A stretch of 64,000 nucleotides of DNA from Bog-473 sp963745665. Lineage in GTDB: Bacteria; Actinomycetota; Acidimicrobiia; Acidimicrobiales; RAAP-2. The stretch is from positions 1,860,001-1,924,000 of the forward strand of contig CAVUYE010000002.1 of the NCBI GenBank assembly GCA_963745665.1. Direction: 5' to 3'. Numbering within the stretch: the first letter of the stretch is position 1; each line of letters starts with the position of its first letter. Positions 25,850-36,218 of this stretch are shown piece by piece. Made by a program: the position numbers and the translations under genes. Under the pieces are notes generated by a model. The model saw nothing but the letters and a program-made list of their open reading frames with translations. It did no database searches and was not told the origin of the DNA.

Positions 25850-26531
25850 ATGCTCACGCCCGTCGACGACGTCCCCCGCGCCTTCAGCGACGCGGTAGCG
25901 CGAGGCCTTCGCGGCGCGCCCCGGGCCGCGCTTCGCGCTGGTGCTCTCGGGCGGCCCGACGGCGCAGGAGTGCTACGAGGTCCTGGCCACCGCCCGACGA
26001 CATCGACTGGAGCGTGGTGGACATTTTCGTCGGCGACGAGCGCGTGGTGCCGCCCGACGACGTCGACGCCAACCAGCGGCTGATCACGGGAGTCCCTCAT
26101 CGACCCGGTCGGCGGAGTCGGGTCCTTCTCGCCCATGCCGACGGTCGGCCCGGTCGACGAGTGCGTCGAGGCCTATCAGCGGACCATGACGGACCTCGTG
26201 ACCGGGCCGGGCATCGACCTGATCCACTTGGGCATGGGACCCGACGGCCACACCGCGTCGCTCTTCCCCGGCGCCCCGACCCTGCGAGGCCGAGCCGGGC
26301 GTGCTGGTGCTGGCGACCGAGGACCCCAACGGCGTCAACCCGCACCCGCGCCTGACCCTGACGCTGCCGGCCATCAATTCGGCCCGCCTCGCCGTCTTCA
26401 CGGTGTCCGGAGCGTCGAAGGCCGCCGCGGTGGCCGCGCTGGTGCGCGGCGACGACCTGCCGGCCGCCCGGGTCCACGCCGGGCGGACGCTGTGGCTGGT
26501 CGACGGCGCCGCGTGCGCCGACGCCCCCTAG
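25850..26531 (+). CDS. pgl: 6-phosphogluconolactonase (several frame breaks)
   Basis: Composite from ATG 25850 to TAG 26529-26531, about 225 residues. Recognisable blocks lie in different frames: FALVLSGGPTAQECYEVL near the N-terminus, DWSVVDIFVGDERVVPPDD, then the family signature HLGMGPDGHTASLFPGAP, and a C-terminal block LTLTLPAINSARLAVFTVSG. Breaks are near 25905, 25985, 26090 and 26285. Every block matches the glucosamine-6-phosphate isomerase/6-phosphogluconolactonase fold in correct order, so the gene is likely intact in the organism. It completes the oxidative branch together with gnd. Confidence 0.85.
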
Positions 26532-26541
26532 ATTGGCTTTG

Positions 26542-28833
26542 ATGCTCTCCGACGCCGATCTGCTCCGAACGCCCCTCGACGACCTGACGGCGTTGGCCCG
26601 TGTCGTGCGCGACGGCGCCCACGGGCGCCGGGTCACCTACTCGCCCAAGGTCTTCATTCCGCTGACCATGCTGTGCCGCGACCGCTGTGGCTACTGCACC
26701 TTCGCCAAGGCACCGGCCCGGGTCACCGCGCCCTACCTCCTCCCCGAGGAGGTGCTGGCCATCGCCGAGGCCGGGCAAGGCGGCCGGCTGCCACGAGGCC
26801 CTCTTCACCCTGGGCGAGCGGCCCGAGCTGCGCTACCCGGTGGCGGCGGAGTGGCTGGCCGCGCAGGGCTACGCCTCGACGGTGGACTACCTCGCCGCCA
26901 TGTGCCGCCTCGTCGTGGAGGAGACCGGCCTGCTCCCCCACGCCAACGCCGGCGCGCTCGACGCCGCCGAGCTGGCCACGCTCCGCCCGGTGGCGGCCAG
27001 CCAGGGCATGATGCTCGAGTCGCTGGCGCGAGGACCTGGACGCGCACCGGGGCTCGCCCGACAAGGCGCCGGCCCGCCGGCTGGCCACCCTGGAGTTCGC
27101 CGGCGAGCTCGCCATCCCCTTCACCACCGGGCATTCTGGTCGGCATCGGCGACGACCGGCCCGGCCAGCTGGCGGCGCTGCGCGCCATCGCCGCCGCGCA
27201 CGCCCGCCACGGGCACGTGCAAGAGGTCATCGTGCAGAACTTCCTGCCCAAGCCGGGCACGGCCATGTTCCGGGCCGAACCCTGCCCGCCCGAGGACCTG
27301 CAGTGGGCCATTGCGGCGGCCCGCCTGGTGCTGCCGCCCGACATCCACGTGCAGGCGCCACCCAACCTCTCCGACGACCTCGGGCCCGCTGCTGGCGGCC
27401 GGGATCGACGACTGGGGCGGCGTGTCGCCGGTCACCGCCGACCACGTGAACCCGGAGCGGGCGTGGCCCGCGCTCGACATCCTGCGCGAGGCCACCGAGG
27501 CGGCCGGCCACACCCTGGCGCCCCGCCTGACCATCTACCCCACCTTCGCCCTCGACCCGGCGCGCTGGCTCGACCCGGCGCTGCGCTTCCGCGTGCTCGA
27601 CGCCTCCGACGCCGAGGGCCTGGCCCGCGACGCGTCGTGGTGCTCGGGGGGCGGGGAGCCGCCGCCCCCGCTGCTCGGACCAGACCGCGCCACCGGCACG
27701 CGGTGCCGTCGGAGGCGGTGCCGTGGCCGAGGTGCTCGCCGGCGTGGCCCTGGGCCACGAGGTGGGCGAGGCCGAGATCGTGACGCTCTTCAGCGCCCGC
27801 GGCCCCGAGGTCCGCGCTGGTGGCCGAGGTGGCCGACGACCTGCGCCGGCACATCGCCGGCGACGACGTCACCTTCGTGCGCAACCGCAACATCAACTAC
27901 ACGAACGTCTGCACGTTCAAGTGCCGCTTCTGCGCCTTCTCCAAGGGACCGCTCTCGCTCAACCTGCGCGGCGCGCCCTACCTGCTGGAGCTCGACGAGA
28001 TCACCCGCCGCGTGGCCGAGGCCGTCGACGAGGGCGCCACCGAGGTCTGCCTGCAGGGCGGCATCCACCCCAACTTCGACGGCGACTACTACCTGCACGT
28101 GCTCGAGGCGGTGCGGGCCGCGCTCGACCGACATCCACATCCACGGCTTCACCGCGCTGGAGGTGACCGAGGGGGCCCGCCGCTCCGAGGTGCCCCTGGC
28201 CGAGTACCTGACCCGGCTGAAGGAGGCCGGGCTCAAGACGCTGCCGGGCACGGCGGCCGAGATCCTCGACGACGAGGTGCGCGCCCTCATCTGCCCCGAC
28301 AAGATCAACACCGAGGAGTGGCTCGAGGCGCACCGCACGGCGCACAGCGTCGGGCCTGCGCTCCAACATCACCATCATGTTCGGCTCGGTCGAGCAGCCG
28401 GTGAGCTGGGCCCGCCACATGGTGCGCACCCGGGCGCTCCAGCGCGAGACCGGCGGCTTCACCGAGTTCGTGCCGCTGCCCTTCGTGCACATGGCCACCC
28501 CGATCTACCTCCAGCGCAAGGCGCGGCGGGGACCGACCTTCCGCGAGACCGTGCTGATGCACTCGGTGGCGCGCATCGCCTACGCGGGCGACATCGACAA
28601 CATTCAGGTCAGCTGGGTCAAGATGGGCGCCGAGGGGCGCGCCAGCTGCTGCGGGCCGGGGCCAACGACCTGGGCGGGCACGCTGATGGACGAGAACATC
28701 TCGCGGGCGGCGGGCGCGCAGCACGGGCAGCGCATGGGCGTCGAGGAGCTCGAGGCCATCGTGGCGCCGCTCGGGCGTCCCCTGGTGCAGCGCTCGACCC
28801 TGTACGCGCTGGCCGGCGCTCGGCGGCGTGTGA
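26542..28833 (+). CDS. fbiC: Bifunctional FO synthase FbiC (CofG-CofH), many frame breaks
   Basis: Makes FO, the deazaflavin chromophore of coenzyme F420, from tyrosine and a pyrimidine intermediate of riboflavin synthesis. Two radical-SAM halves are seen in order. CofG has CRDRCGYCTFAK (Cx3Cx2C) near 26670, then CHEALFTLGERPELR and VQNFLPKPGTAMF. CofH has CTFKCRFCAFS near 27910, then EVCLQGGIHPNFDGDYY and VQVSWVKMG-like residues near 28610. About ten one-base breaks occur between 26780 and 28815. The start is ATG 26542 or TTG 26533. The stop is placed at TGA 28831-28833 (after ALGGV in the shifted frame), overlapping the next GTG; this end is tentative. Confidence 0.88.
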
Positions 28834-29858
28834 CCGACGAGACCGAGGCGGCGGCGCGCCGAGCGCGCCTTCGACGGTCCTGTCCGAGGGCCACGAGCTC
28901 TCCACGGCGCAGGCCCGCGAGCTGCAGGACATGATCGGCTCGCTCGAGCGACCTGGCCCGCGAGGGCACGTCGGTGGGCGACCTCAAGATCGCCAACGCG
29001 GCGCTGGCCGAGATGGCCGAGGCCTTCCGGGTCTTCCGCCCCTACCGCCACATCCGCAAGATCACCATGTTCGGCTCGGCCCGCACGAAGCCCGACGACC
29101 CGATCTACATCCTGGCCCGCGACCTGGCCGCCAAGCTGGCCGCGGCCGACTGGATGGTGGTGACCGGCGCCGGCCCGGCATCATGGCCGCCGGGCTGGAG
29201 GGGGCGGGGCGGGAGCACGCCTTCGGGGTCAACATCCGCCTGCCCTTCGAGGGCGACGCCAACCCCTTCATCGCGCAGGACCCCAAGCTGGTCGAGATGC
29301 GGTACTTCTTCACCCGCAAGCTCATGCTGATCAAGGAGTCCCACGCCTACGCCGTCCTGCCCGGCGGCTTCGGCACCCAGGACGAGTCCTTCGAGCTGCT
29401 GACGCTGCTGCAGACGGGCAAGGCCGAGCCGGCGCCGGTCGTCATGGTCGAGACGCCCGGGGGCACCTACTGGCACTCGTGGCTGCGCTTCGTGCAGGAC
29501 GCGGCCATCGACGCCGGCTGGGTGTCGCCCGAGGACCAGGCCCTGTTCAAGGTGACCAACACGCTCGAGGAGGCGTGCCGACGAGATCCTGGGCTTCTAC
29601 CGCAACTACCACTCCATCCGCTTCGTGGGCGACCTGCTGGTGCTCCGCCTGCAGGTGCAGCCGAGCAAGGCCGAGCTGGCCGACCTGAACCGGCGCTTCG
29701 CCGACATCGTGGTGCGGGGCAACATCCGCACGGCCGGGCCCTTCCCGCCCGAGCGCAACGACCACCCCGAGCTGCCCCGGCTGGCCTTCCGCTTCGACCG
29801 CTTCCACTTCGCCCGCCTGCGCCAGCTCATCGACGCCGTCAACGAGTGCACGGGGTGA
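28830..29858 (+). CDS. LOG-family / lysine-decarboxylase-like protein (breaks near 28860, 28950, 29178 and 29580)
   Basis: Composite of about 340 residues from GTG 28830 (start tentative). The Rossmann-like core shows YRHIRKITMFGSARTKPDDP, VVTGAGP followed by IMAAGLEGAG, and the nucleotide-binding signature LPGGFGTQDESFEL, which is the PGGxGTxxE motif of the LOG (cytokinin phosphoribohydrolase) superfamily. It is longer than plant-type LOG enzymes (~190) and belongs to the larger bacterial nucleotide-hydrolase-like branch with an extra C-terminal region (NRRFADIVVRGNIRTAG). Likely a nucleotide 5'-monophosphate nucleosidase; substrate unknown. Start and stop are coupled to both neighbours. Confidence 0.78.
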
Positions 29859-31392
29859 ACGCGGGCCCTCCGGGCTCGCACGCGGCCTGGCCGCGCTGCT
29901 GCCCCTCGCTCGCGCTGGCCGGCCTCGGCGCTCTCGGTCCCGGCCGCTCCGGCGGCCGCCGCTCACTCCCCCGGTCAACTCGGCGGTGCCGTTCGGCACG
30001 ACCGGCGATCGGCGCCAATGCGGTGGCCAACGCCAATGCGCCGGTCGTGGCCATCGCGGCCACGCACGACGGCGGCGGCTACTGGCTGGCCGGCCGCGAC
30101 GGCGGCGTCTTCAACTACGGCGACGCCGGCTTCTTCGGCTCGGCCGGGTCGCTCCACCTCAACGCGCCCATCGTCGGCATGGCGGCCACCCCGACGGCGG
30201 CGGCTACTGGCTGGTGGCGGCCGACGGCGGCATCTTCAGCTACGGCGACGCCGGCTTCTTCGGCTCGGCCGGGCTCGCTCGCACCTGAACGCGCCCATCG
30301 TCGGCATGGCGGCCACCCATGACGGCGGCGGCTACTGGCTGGTGGCGGCCGACGGCGGCATCTTCAGCTACGGCGACGCCGCCTTCGTCGGCTCGGCCGG
30401 CTCGCTCCACCTCAACGCGCCGATGGTCGGCATGGCGACCACCCTCGACGGCGGCGGCTACTGGCTGGTGGCCCGCGACGGCGGCGTCTTCACCTACGGC
30501 GACGCGACCTTCGACGGCTCGGCCGGGTCCCTCGCCCTCGACGCGCCGGTGACCGGCATGGCGGCCACGCGGGACGGCGGCGGCTACTGGCTGGTGGCCC
30601 GGGACGGCGGCGTCTTCACCTACGGGGACGCCGGCTACTTCGGCTCGCTCGGGCGGGACGACCCTGCCCGGCCCCGTGGTGGGCGTGGCCGCCGCGCCCC
30701 GCAGGGAGCGGGCTACTGTCCTGGCCGTGGGCTCCGAGCCCCTGGCCGGCGAGGTGGTCGGGATCGACCCCGGCCACAACGGCCTCAACTACAGCGCGCC
30801 GGGCGTCATCAACGCGCCGGTGTTCAACGGCACCGGGACCGAGCCCTGCGACACGACGGGCACGGCGACCGACAGCGGCTACACCGAGGCGCAGTTCAAC
30901 TTCAACGTCGCCACCTACCTGGAGGCCGACCTGCAGGCGGAGGGGGCCACCGTCGTGCTGACCCGGCCCAACAACGACGGCGTCGGGCCCTGCGTCACGA
31001 CGCGGGCCGCCATCATCAACGACGCGCACGCCGACGTCGCGGTCGACATCCATGCCGACGGCGGCCCGGCGGACGGGCGCGGCTTCGCCGTGCTGGAGCC
31101 GACGGCGGACGGGCCGAACAACGGCGTCATCGCGTCGTCGGCCGCCTTCGCCGCCACGCTGCGCAACGCCTTCGTGGCGGGCACGACGATGCCCGTCAGC
31201 AACTACGACGGCGTCGACGGCCTGCAGCCCCGCGGCGACCTGGCCGGGCTCAACCTGACGACGGTGCCCAAGGTGCTGATCGAGTGCGGCAACATGCGCA
31301 ACGCCACCGACGCCGCCCTGCTCGTCACCCCGTCGTTCCAGCAGGCGGCGGCGGCCGCCATGGCCCAGGCCATCACGACCTTCCTGACCTGA
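29855..31392 (+). CDS. Secreted N-acetylmuramoyl-L-alanine amidase with five propeller-like repeats (several frame breaks)
   Basis: The GTG at 29855 overlaps the upstream stop (GTGA). A signal-peptide-like Ala/Leu region is followed by five nearly identical repeats of 40-43 residues with the pattern GGGYWLVAADGGIFSYGDA, (G/A)F.GSAGSL, LNAPIVGMAAT. After them comes an Amidase_3 domain: zinc ligands in VGIDPGHNG, the Glu in YTEAQFNFNVA and the His in VAVDIHADGG, and the catalytic Glu in VLIECGNMRN. It would cleave the stem peptide from peptidoglycan outside the cell. Breaks occur near 29890-30000, 30192, 30280 and 30665. The repeats resemble those in the genes at 39906 and 60398. I know no established name for this repeat. 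Confidence 0.8.
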
Positions 31393-31394
31393 CG

Positions 31395-31942
31395 TCAGGC
31401 CGGGCCCCCGAGGGGCGCCCGCACCAGCGTCGTGTAGACGTGGCCTCCGGGCGAGGGCTCCGAGGCCACCAGGTCGACGTGCGTCCACGGCGAAGCGTCG
31501 AACGCGAACGGGATCGCCTTCGAGCTCGGCCTGGGCCTGCGGGCCGAGCCGTCCCTTGACCCGGGCCAGGGTGAGGTGGCCGTTGAAGGGCGGCCTCGCG
31601 CCGTCGTCGCCCGCCACGATCGGCGGTCGTGGCCCGGTGCACGAGCGCGGCCAGCTCGTCGAGCCCGTGGGCCGGCAGCTGCAGGACCCGCACCCGCGAG
31701 AACCAGGCCGTGGCCGGGCCGAGTCGGCAGTCGACGCGGCCCGGCTCGGGCCGGCGGCGGCCTGCAGCGCCCCGCCCAGGGGCTCGAGCTGCTCATCGGT
31801 CGACGTCACCGAGGAAGCGCAGCGTCACGTGCCAGCGGGTCGGGCCCGACCAGCCGCAGGTTCTTGCGGTGGCCCGAGCTCGAGCGCGGCCAGGCGCTGA
31901 CGGGTCGCGTTCGTCGGGCCAGGCGGCCACGAACGTGCGCAC
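31395..31942 (-). CDS. thpR: RNA 2',3'-cyclic phosphodiesterase / 2'-5' RNA ligase-like (several frame breaks)
   Basis: Composite of about 180 residues from GTG 31942 (VRTFVAAWPDE). The two HxT motifs that define the 2H phosphoesterases can both be read, in different frames: HVTLRFLGDVD near 31820 and NGHLTLARVKG near 31570. The C-terminus reads VDLVASEPSPGGHVYTTLVR. Breaks lie between 31500 and 31900. It converges on the amidase gene with 2 bp between stops, and starts 16 bp after the small upstream gene. Likely opens 2',3'-cyclic phosphates on RNA ends. Confidence 0.8.
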
Positions 31943-31958
31943 GCCGGCGGCCGCGGAG

Positions 31959-32208
31959 TCAGGCGCCGTCGTCGAGCGGCTCGCGGCCGGCGCCGGATCC
32001 GCTCGCGCAGCGCGGCGACGGAGCGCTCGAGCGCCCGGCGGGCCTTGAGGAGCCGCCGCTCCAGGGCGAGGGCCTCCCCGGTCTCGGCCGAGTCGGGGTC
32101 ACCGGCGGAGGCGAGCCGCAGCGCGTCGAGCGCCATGTCGCTCAGCTCCTCGAGGAGGCCGTCGAGCCGCTCGGCCAGCTCGGCCACGGCCTCGTTGGCG
32201 GGGCTCAC
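31959..32208 (-). CDS. Small coiled-coil protein of unknown function
   Basis: About 83 residues. GTG 32208 overlaps the acyl-CoA synthetase stop (GTGA). The sequence is mostly helical with heptad-like Leu/Ala spacing (ELAERLDGLLEELSDMAL, then LERRLLKARRALERSVAAL). A one-base break near 32000 lets the frame end with REPLDDGA and a TGA at 31961-31959; without it the frame runs into thpR. Not recognised. It has no membrane segment or signal peptide. Probably co-translated with its neighbours. Confidence 0.5.
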
Positions 32209-33826
32209 TTGGGCAGTGGCGTGTGCTGCACCGTGTAGGCGCCGTCGGCGTAGGCGGCCCGCATGACCTTCTTGTCGAACTTGCCGACGCTCGTCTTGGG
32301 GATCTCGTCGATGAAGGTCCACTGGTCGGGCAGCCACCAGCGCGGCACCCGGCCCACCAGGAAGTCGAGCAGGTCGGCCGGCGCCGGCGTGCGGCCCGGC
32401 TTCGGCACGACGGCGACCAGCGGGCGCTCGGACCACTTGGGGTCGGGGATGGCGATGACCGCCGCCTCGAAGACGTCGGGATGCGCCATGACGGCGTTCT
32501 CGAGCTCGACCGAGGAGATCCACTCGCCGCCCGACTTGATGACGTCCTTGGTGCGGTCCGAGATCGTCATGTAGCCCTGGGTGTCGAGCGTGCCGACGTC
32601 GCCGGTGCGGAGCCAGCCGTCGTGGAACTTCGCCGGGTCCTCGTCCTTGTAGTACGAGCCGGTGACCCACGGGCCGCGGATCTCGAACTCCCCCACCGAC
32701 GTGCCGTCGTTGGGCAGCACGGTCGCCGTCCTCGGCCACGACGCGCACCTCGACCCCGGCCGACCACGCGCCCGGCCTTGATTTTGTAGTACATGTCGTC
32801 GTGGCCGTCGAGGCGGCGCGCCGGGGGCAGCCCGAAGGCGGCGAGCGGGCTCGTCTCGGTCATGCCCCAGCCCTGGATGATGGTGACGCCGAAGCGGTCC
32901 TCGAAGGCCTCGATGAGGGTCTGCGGCACGGCGGCGCCGCCGGCCGTGATGGCGCGCACGGTCGAGAAGTCGATCGGCGTGTCGAGGGCCAGCAGGCCGT
33001 TCCAGATGGTCGGCACGCCGCAGGCCAGCGTCGGGTGGTGCTCGTTGATGACGGCGGCCAGGCTCGCTCCCATGAGGTACATCTGCGGCATGATCATGTC
33101 GGTGCCGGCCAGCCAGGCGCCGTAGGGGGTGCCCCAGGCCATGGCGTGGAACATGGGCACGATGATGAGGATGCGGTCCGTCTCGGTCATGCCGACCGAG
33201 GAGGCGGCCTGCTCGGCCATGGTGTGCAACCAGATGGAGCGGTGCGAGTACACGACGCCCTTGGGGTTGCCGGTCGTCCCGCTCGTGTAACACATGGCCG
33301 CGGCGGAGCGCTCGTCGAGATCGGGCCAGTCGAAGCCGGGCTGCTCGGCGGCGAGCAGCCGCTCGTAGGAGAGGGTCTCGCCGAGGGACGAGGTGTCGCC
33401 CTCCCCCACCACGATGATGGTCTCGACGGTCTTCAGGTCGTCCTTGATGGCCGCCAGCAACGGGATGAGCGAGGCGTCGACGATGATGCAGCGGTCCTCG
33501 GCGTGGTTGACGACGTAGGCCAGCTGGTCGGCCGGGAGCCGGATGTTGAGCGTGTGCAGCACGGCGCCCATGGCGGGGATGGCGAGATACGCCTCGAGGT
33601 GGCCCTGGTTGTTCCAGCAGAAGGTGCCGACCCGGTCGCCGGCCTCGATGCCGAGCCGGGTCAGGGCGGCGGCCAGCTTCTCGGCCCGGGTCGTCACCTC
33701 GGTGAAGGTGGCCTTGCGGCTCCCGCCCTCCTCGACGGTGATGACGGAGCTGTCGCCGTGGACCCGCTGCCCGTGGCGCAGGATGTCTCTGATCAGGAGC
33801 GGGGCGTCCTGCATGGTGCTTTGCAT
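32205..33826 (-). CDS. Acyl-CoA synthetase (AMP-binding, FadD type; breaks near 32735 and 32765)
   Basis: About 540 residues from ATG 33826 (MQSTMQDAPLLIRD). Adenylate-forming motifs are in order: YTSGTTGNPKGVVYSHRS (P-loop-like), GWGMTETSPL, then, after a frame break, DGWLRTGDVGTLD, KDVIKSGGEWISSVELEN and the catalytic Lys near the end in SVGKFDKKVM. This pattern fits medium/long-chain fatty acid-CoA ligases that activate a carboxylic acid via acyl-AMP. The stop overlaps the start of the small coiled-coil gene. Chain-length preference cannot be read from sequence. Confidence 0.9.
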
Positions 33827-34137
33827 GCTCCAAGTATGACGAGCGCGCCTTTGCCGCGCCCAGGGGCGGCCGGGAAACGACCGTTCAAATTCTTGGACCC
33901 TCCGCTCCCCTTCCCCGTGGTCCGGCGGGCCGGGACCCGGCTCGGGCCCCCGGGCCGGCTCAGCGGGAAGCCAGGAGCCTTGGCTCACGCCTGCGCCGAG
34001 CGGATTCCCCAAATGCGACCATCGCGGACTCCCGGCTGCATCGGCTGTCGCCGGATCGCCCCGGGTGGGACCAACGACCGCGGTACGTTTCCCTGCATAC
34101 GAGTCGAGCGTGTCGCTACGGGCGTCGGAGGCAACGA
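33827..34137. other. Divergent intergenic region
   Basis: About 310 bp between the acyl-CoA synthetase start and a divergent VOC gene. It is GC-rich, with short C/G runs near 33840-33960. I see no confident promoter pair, no ORF with a ribosome-binding site, and no structured RNA. It also marks the change from indel-rich to clean sequence. Confidence 0.4.
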
Positions 34138-34530
34138 GTGAAGGTCACAGGGTTTCATCACGTGTCGGTGAACTGCCAGGAGGCAACGCTGGCCGACATG
34201 GTCTCGTTCTATGGCGACCTCTTTGGGCTGGAGTCCAAGAAGCGGCCCGAGATCCCGGGTATCCCGGGCCATTGGTTCGATGTCTCCGATCAAGAGCTCC
34301 ATGTCGTCGGCGCGCCACCGCAGGGGACAGACATCGACACGACGGGGAATCACTACTGCGTCGCCGTCGCGGACCTGGACAGTGCCATCGCCGAGCTCGA
34401 GGACCGGAATATCCCTTACGAGCGGGCGGTCCAGGGAGCGGGCACGGTGCAGATTTGGATCAACGATCCTGCCGGGAACACGATCGAACTCCAGCAGGAC
34501 AGAGAAGCGGGCGCTGCGCCGACTCGATGA
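34138..34530 (+). CDS. VOC-family protein
   Basis: 130 residues from GTG 34138, preceded by GGAGG. Both VOC modules are clear: KVTGFHHVSVNCQEATLADM with FYGDLFGLE, and NHYCVAVADLDSAIAELE ending INDPAGNTIELQQ. Metal ligands can be proposed as His8, the His in DQELHVVG and the Glu in NTIELQQ, so this is a plausible metal-dependent lyase, isomerase or dioxygenase. Codon use is less strictly GC-ended than in the proteasome genes. Substrate unknown. Confidence 0.78.
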   Translation: MKVTGFHHVSVNCQEATLADMVSFYGDLFGLESKKRPEIPGIPGHWFDVSDQELHVVGAPPQGTDIDTTGNHYCVAVADLDSAIAELEDRNIPYERAVQGAGTVQIWINDPAGNTIELQQDREAGAAPTR

Positions 34531-34679
34531 GATTCGAGTTGGCTGACCTTCGGGCGCCACATCTCTTCCGCAACTGAAGGGCCCCCCACCTCACATCTGC
34601 GCCGATCTGGGACGTGTCTTCCTCGCCGAGCGATCGAACGAGCGGGTTTTTTGGTGAAACAAGAACGTTGGGTGTCCGT

Positions 34680-35051
34680 TCAGGTGCCGTACGGGCGGGT
34701 CAGGATCTCCATGTTGTGACCGGACGGATCCTCGAAGTAGAAGCCTCGCCCATGGTCGTTGATCACGTGCTCCTGCGTGTGGCCGGGATCGGCCCAGTAC
34801 TTCAATCCCCGATCGGTGATCCTGGCGAAAATGGCATCGAACTCCTCCTCGGTCACGAGGAAGGCGTAGTGGGTTGGCTCTATGGCGGCAGTGCGATCGG
34901 AGTAATCGAGGCTGACGCCGTTGGCAGTCTCCACGCACATGAACGGTCCAAATCGTGTCGGGGCCTCCAGACCGAGGATCTCAGCAAGAAACGTGGCAGA
35001 CGCATCTTTGTCATGCGCTGGGATAATTGTGTGGTTGAGCTGAACCGCCAT
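34680..35051 (-). CDS. VOC-family protein
   Basis: 123 residues from ATG 35051 (MAVQLNHTIIPAHDKDASA). First module: NHTIIPAHD and FLAEILGLEAPT; second: THYAFLVTEEEFDAIFARI ending FYFEDPSGHNMEILTRPYG. The His of NHT, the His of THYAF and the Glu of NMEIL are the likely metal ligands, all present. Faces the previous VOC gene tail to tail with 149 bp between. Substrate unknown. Confidence 0.78.
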   Translation of the reverse strand: MAVQLNHTIIPAHDKDASATFLAEILGLEAPTRFGPFMCVETANGVSLDYSDRTAAIEPTHYAFLVTEEEFDAIFARITDRGLKYWADPGHTQEHVINDHGRGFYFEDPSGHNMEILTRPYGT

Positions 35052-35269
35052 GCCGTCTCCTCCGTCGCTGACGTTCCAGTATCCGTCCATCGGAGACGGA
35101 TCGCCACTGCGTCAGGGCTCGGTGCACCGGCAGCGCAACCTAGGCCGGCGTTCTGAGAGGTCCCACAACATGGGTGGCGGTCTGCTTCAGGGCAACCCAG
35201 CCAAGGGAACCTGGGCAGCCCATTCGATGCCATGATTCGATGGAAATTCCGCGGTGGGGAGGAGCCTTG

Positions 35270-36112
35270 ATGCCCGCAAACGAAAAACAAGCCGAGGCCT
35301 GGAACGGTCACGAGTCCCTCTACTTTGTCGAGAACGCCGATCGTTACGACCTCCAACTCGAGCCCTTCACTCGGGCTCTCCTCGAACGCGCTTTGCCCCG
35401 GACTCGCGAGGTCGTGCTTGACGTTGGCTGCGGCTCCGGTGCGACGACACTGAGGGCCGCTGGCAAGGCGGAGCGTGCTGTCGGCATCGACCTGTCGCGG
35501 CCACTGGTGGAGTTGGCCATGCGCCGTGCGGAGAGTGCCGCGATCGGCAACGCCGACTTCATAATTGCCGATGCTCAGACCCATGACTTTGCCGCTGGAA
35601 CTTTCGACCTCCTCATCAGCCAGTTCGGGCTGATGTTCTTTGACGACACCCTGCGAGCGTTCACAAACATCCGGCGTGCGCTTCGCCCGGACGGCCGCGT
35701 CGTGTTCGTCTCTTGGCAGGGGCTCACCGCCAATGAATGGCTCATGTTGATTGGCGATGCGGCCAGTCAGCACGTCGAATTGCCCGAGTTTGGCCGGCAG
35801 TCCCGCGGACCTGGCATGTTCTCCCTCTGCGATGCTGACGAGATCGCTACGTTGCTGCGCGCCGCCGGGTTCGAGCAGGTGGAGTGCGAATCGTGCACCC
35901 CATCCATCCTCATCGGGGGAGGAGGAAACCTTGAGGAGTCGCTCGACTTTCTCCTCGGCATGGGTATGGCACGGGGTCTCCTCGGTCTCGTCGATCCGGG
36001 CAGGCAGGCTGATGTCATCGGCACAGTCAGGGCCGACCTCAGTGACAGGTACGAAGAAGGGATCGGCACGCGACTCGGCGCTGCGGCGTGGCTGGTCACC
36101 GCCCGTGTGTGA
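35270..36112 (+). CDS. Class I SAM-dependent methyltransferase
   Basis: 280 residues. I take ATG 35270 because GGGGAGGAG lies at the right distance. The N-terminal segment QAEAWNGHESLYFVENADRYD is typical of UbiE/Methyltransf_25-type enzymes; the SAM-binding loop is VVLDVGCGSGATTLRAAG, with acidic motif II in VGIDLSRPLV and motif IV FDLLISQFGLMFFDD. Likely methylates a small molecule. It stands alone between convergent genes; acceptor unknown. Codon use is looser than in the core genes around it. Confidence 0.85.
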   Translation: MPANEKQAEAWNGHESLYFVENADRYDLQLEPFTRALLERALPRTREVVLDVGCGSGATTLRAAGKAERAVGIDLSRPLVELAMRRAESAAIGNADFIIADAQTHDFAAGTFDLLISQFGLMFFDDTLRAFTNIRRALRPDGRVVFVSWQGLTANEWLMLIGDAASQHVELPEFGRQSRGPGMFSLCDADEIATLLRAAGFEQVECESCTPSILIGGGGNLEESLDFLLGMGMARGLLGLVDPGRQADVIGTVRADLSDRYEEGIGTRLGAAAWLVTARV

Positions 36113-36218
36113 CGGTTGCTCTCCAGCCGAACCTGGCTGCTACAGACCACCGGGTAGGTGAGGCGGACTCGGCGACCGTCCCTGCGTGGCCATCGTGGCC
36201 TGGTTGACGAACCGGTGT

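Noticed and set aside
26687..30322. A 1,211-codon plus-strand open frame
   Set aside because: It stitches pieces of fbiC, the LOG-family gene and the amidase with out-of-frame, Arg/Pro/Gly-rich stretches. The real proteins are read by switching frames at the indels.
24043..31392. A block of pseudogenes
   Set aside because: All catalytic motifs survive in order and many breaks fit single extra bases in short C/G runs, so sequence error is the simpler explanation.
34600..34660. Terminator between the two VOC genes, suggested by a T run at 34647-34652
   Set aside because: The sequence before the T run (around CGAGCGATCGAACGAGCG) does not form a stable perfect stem.
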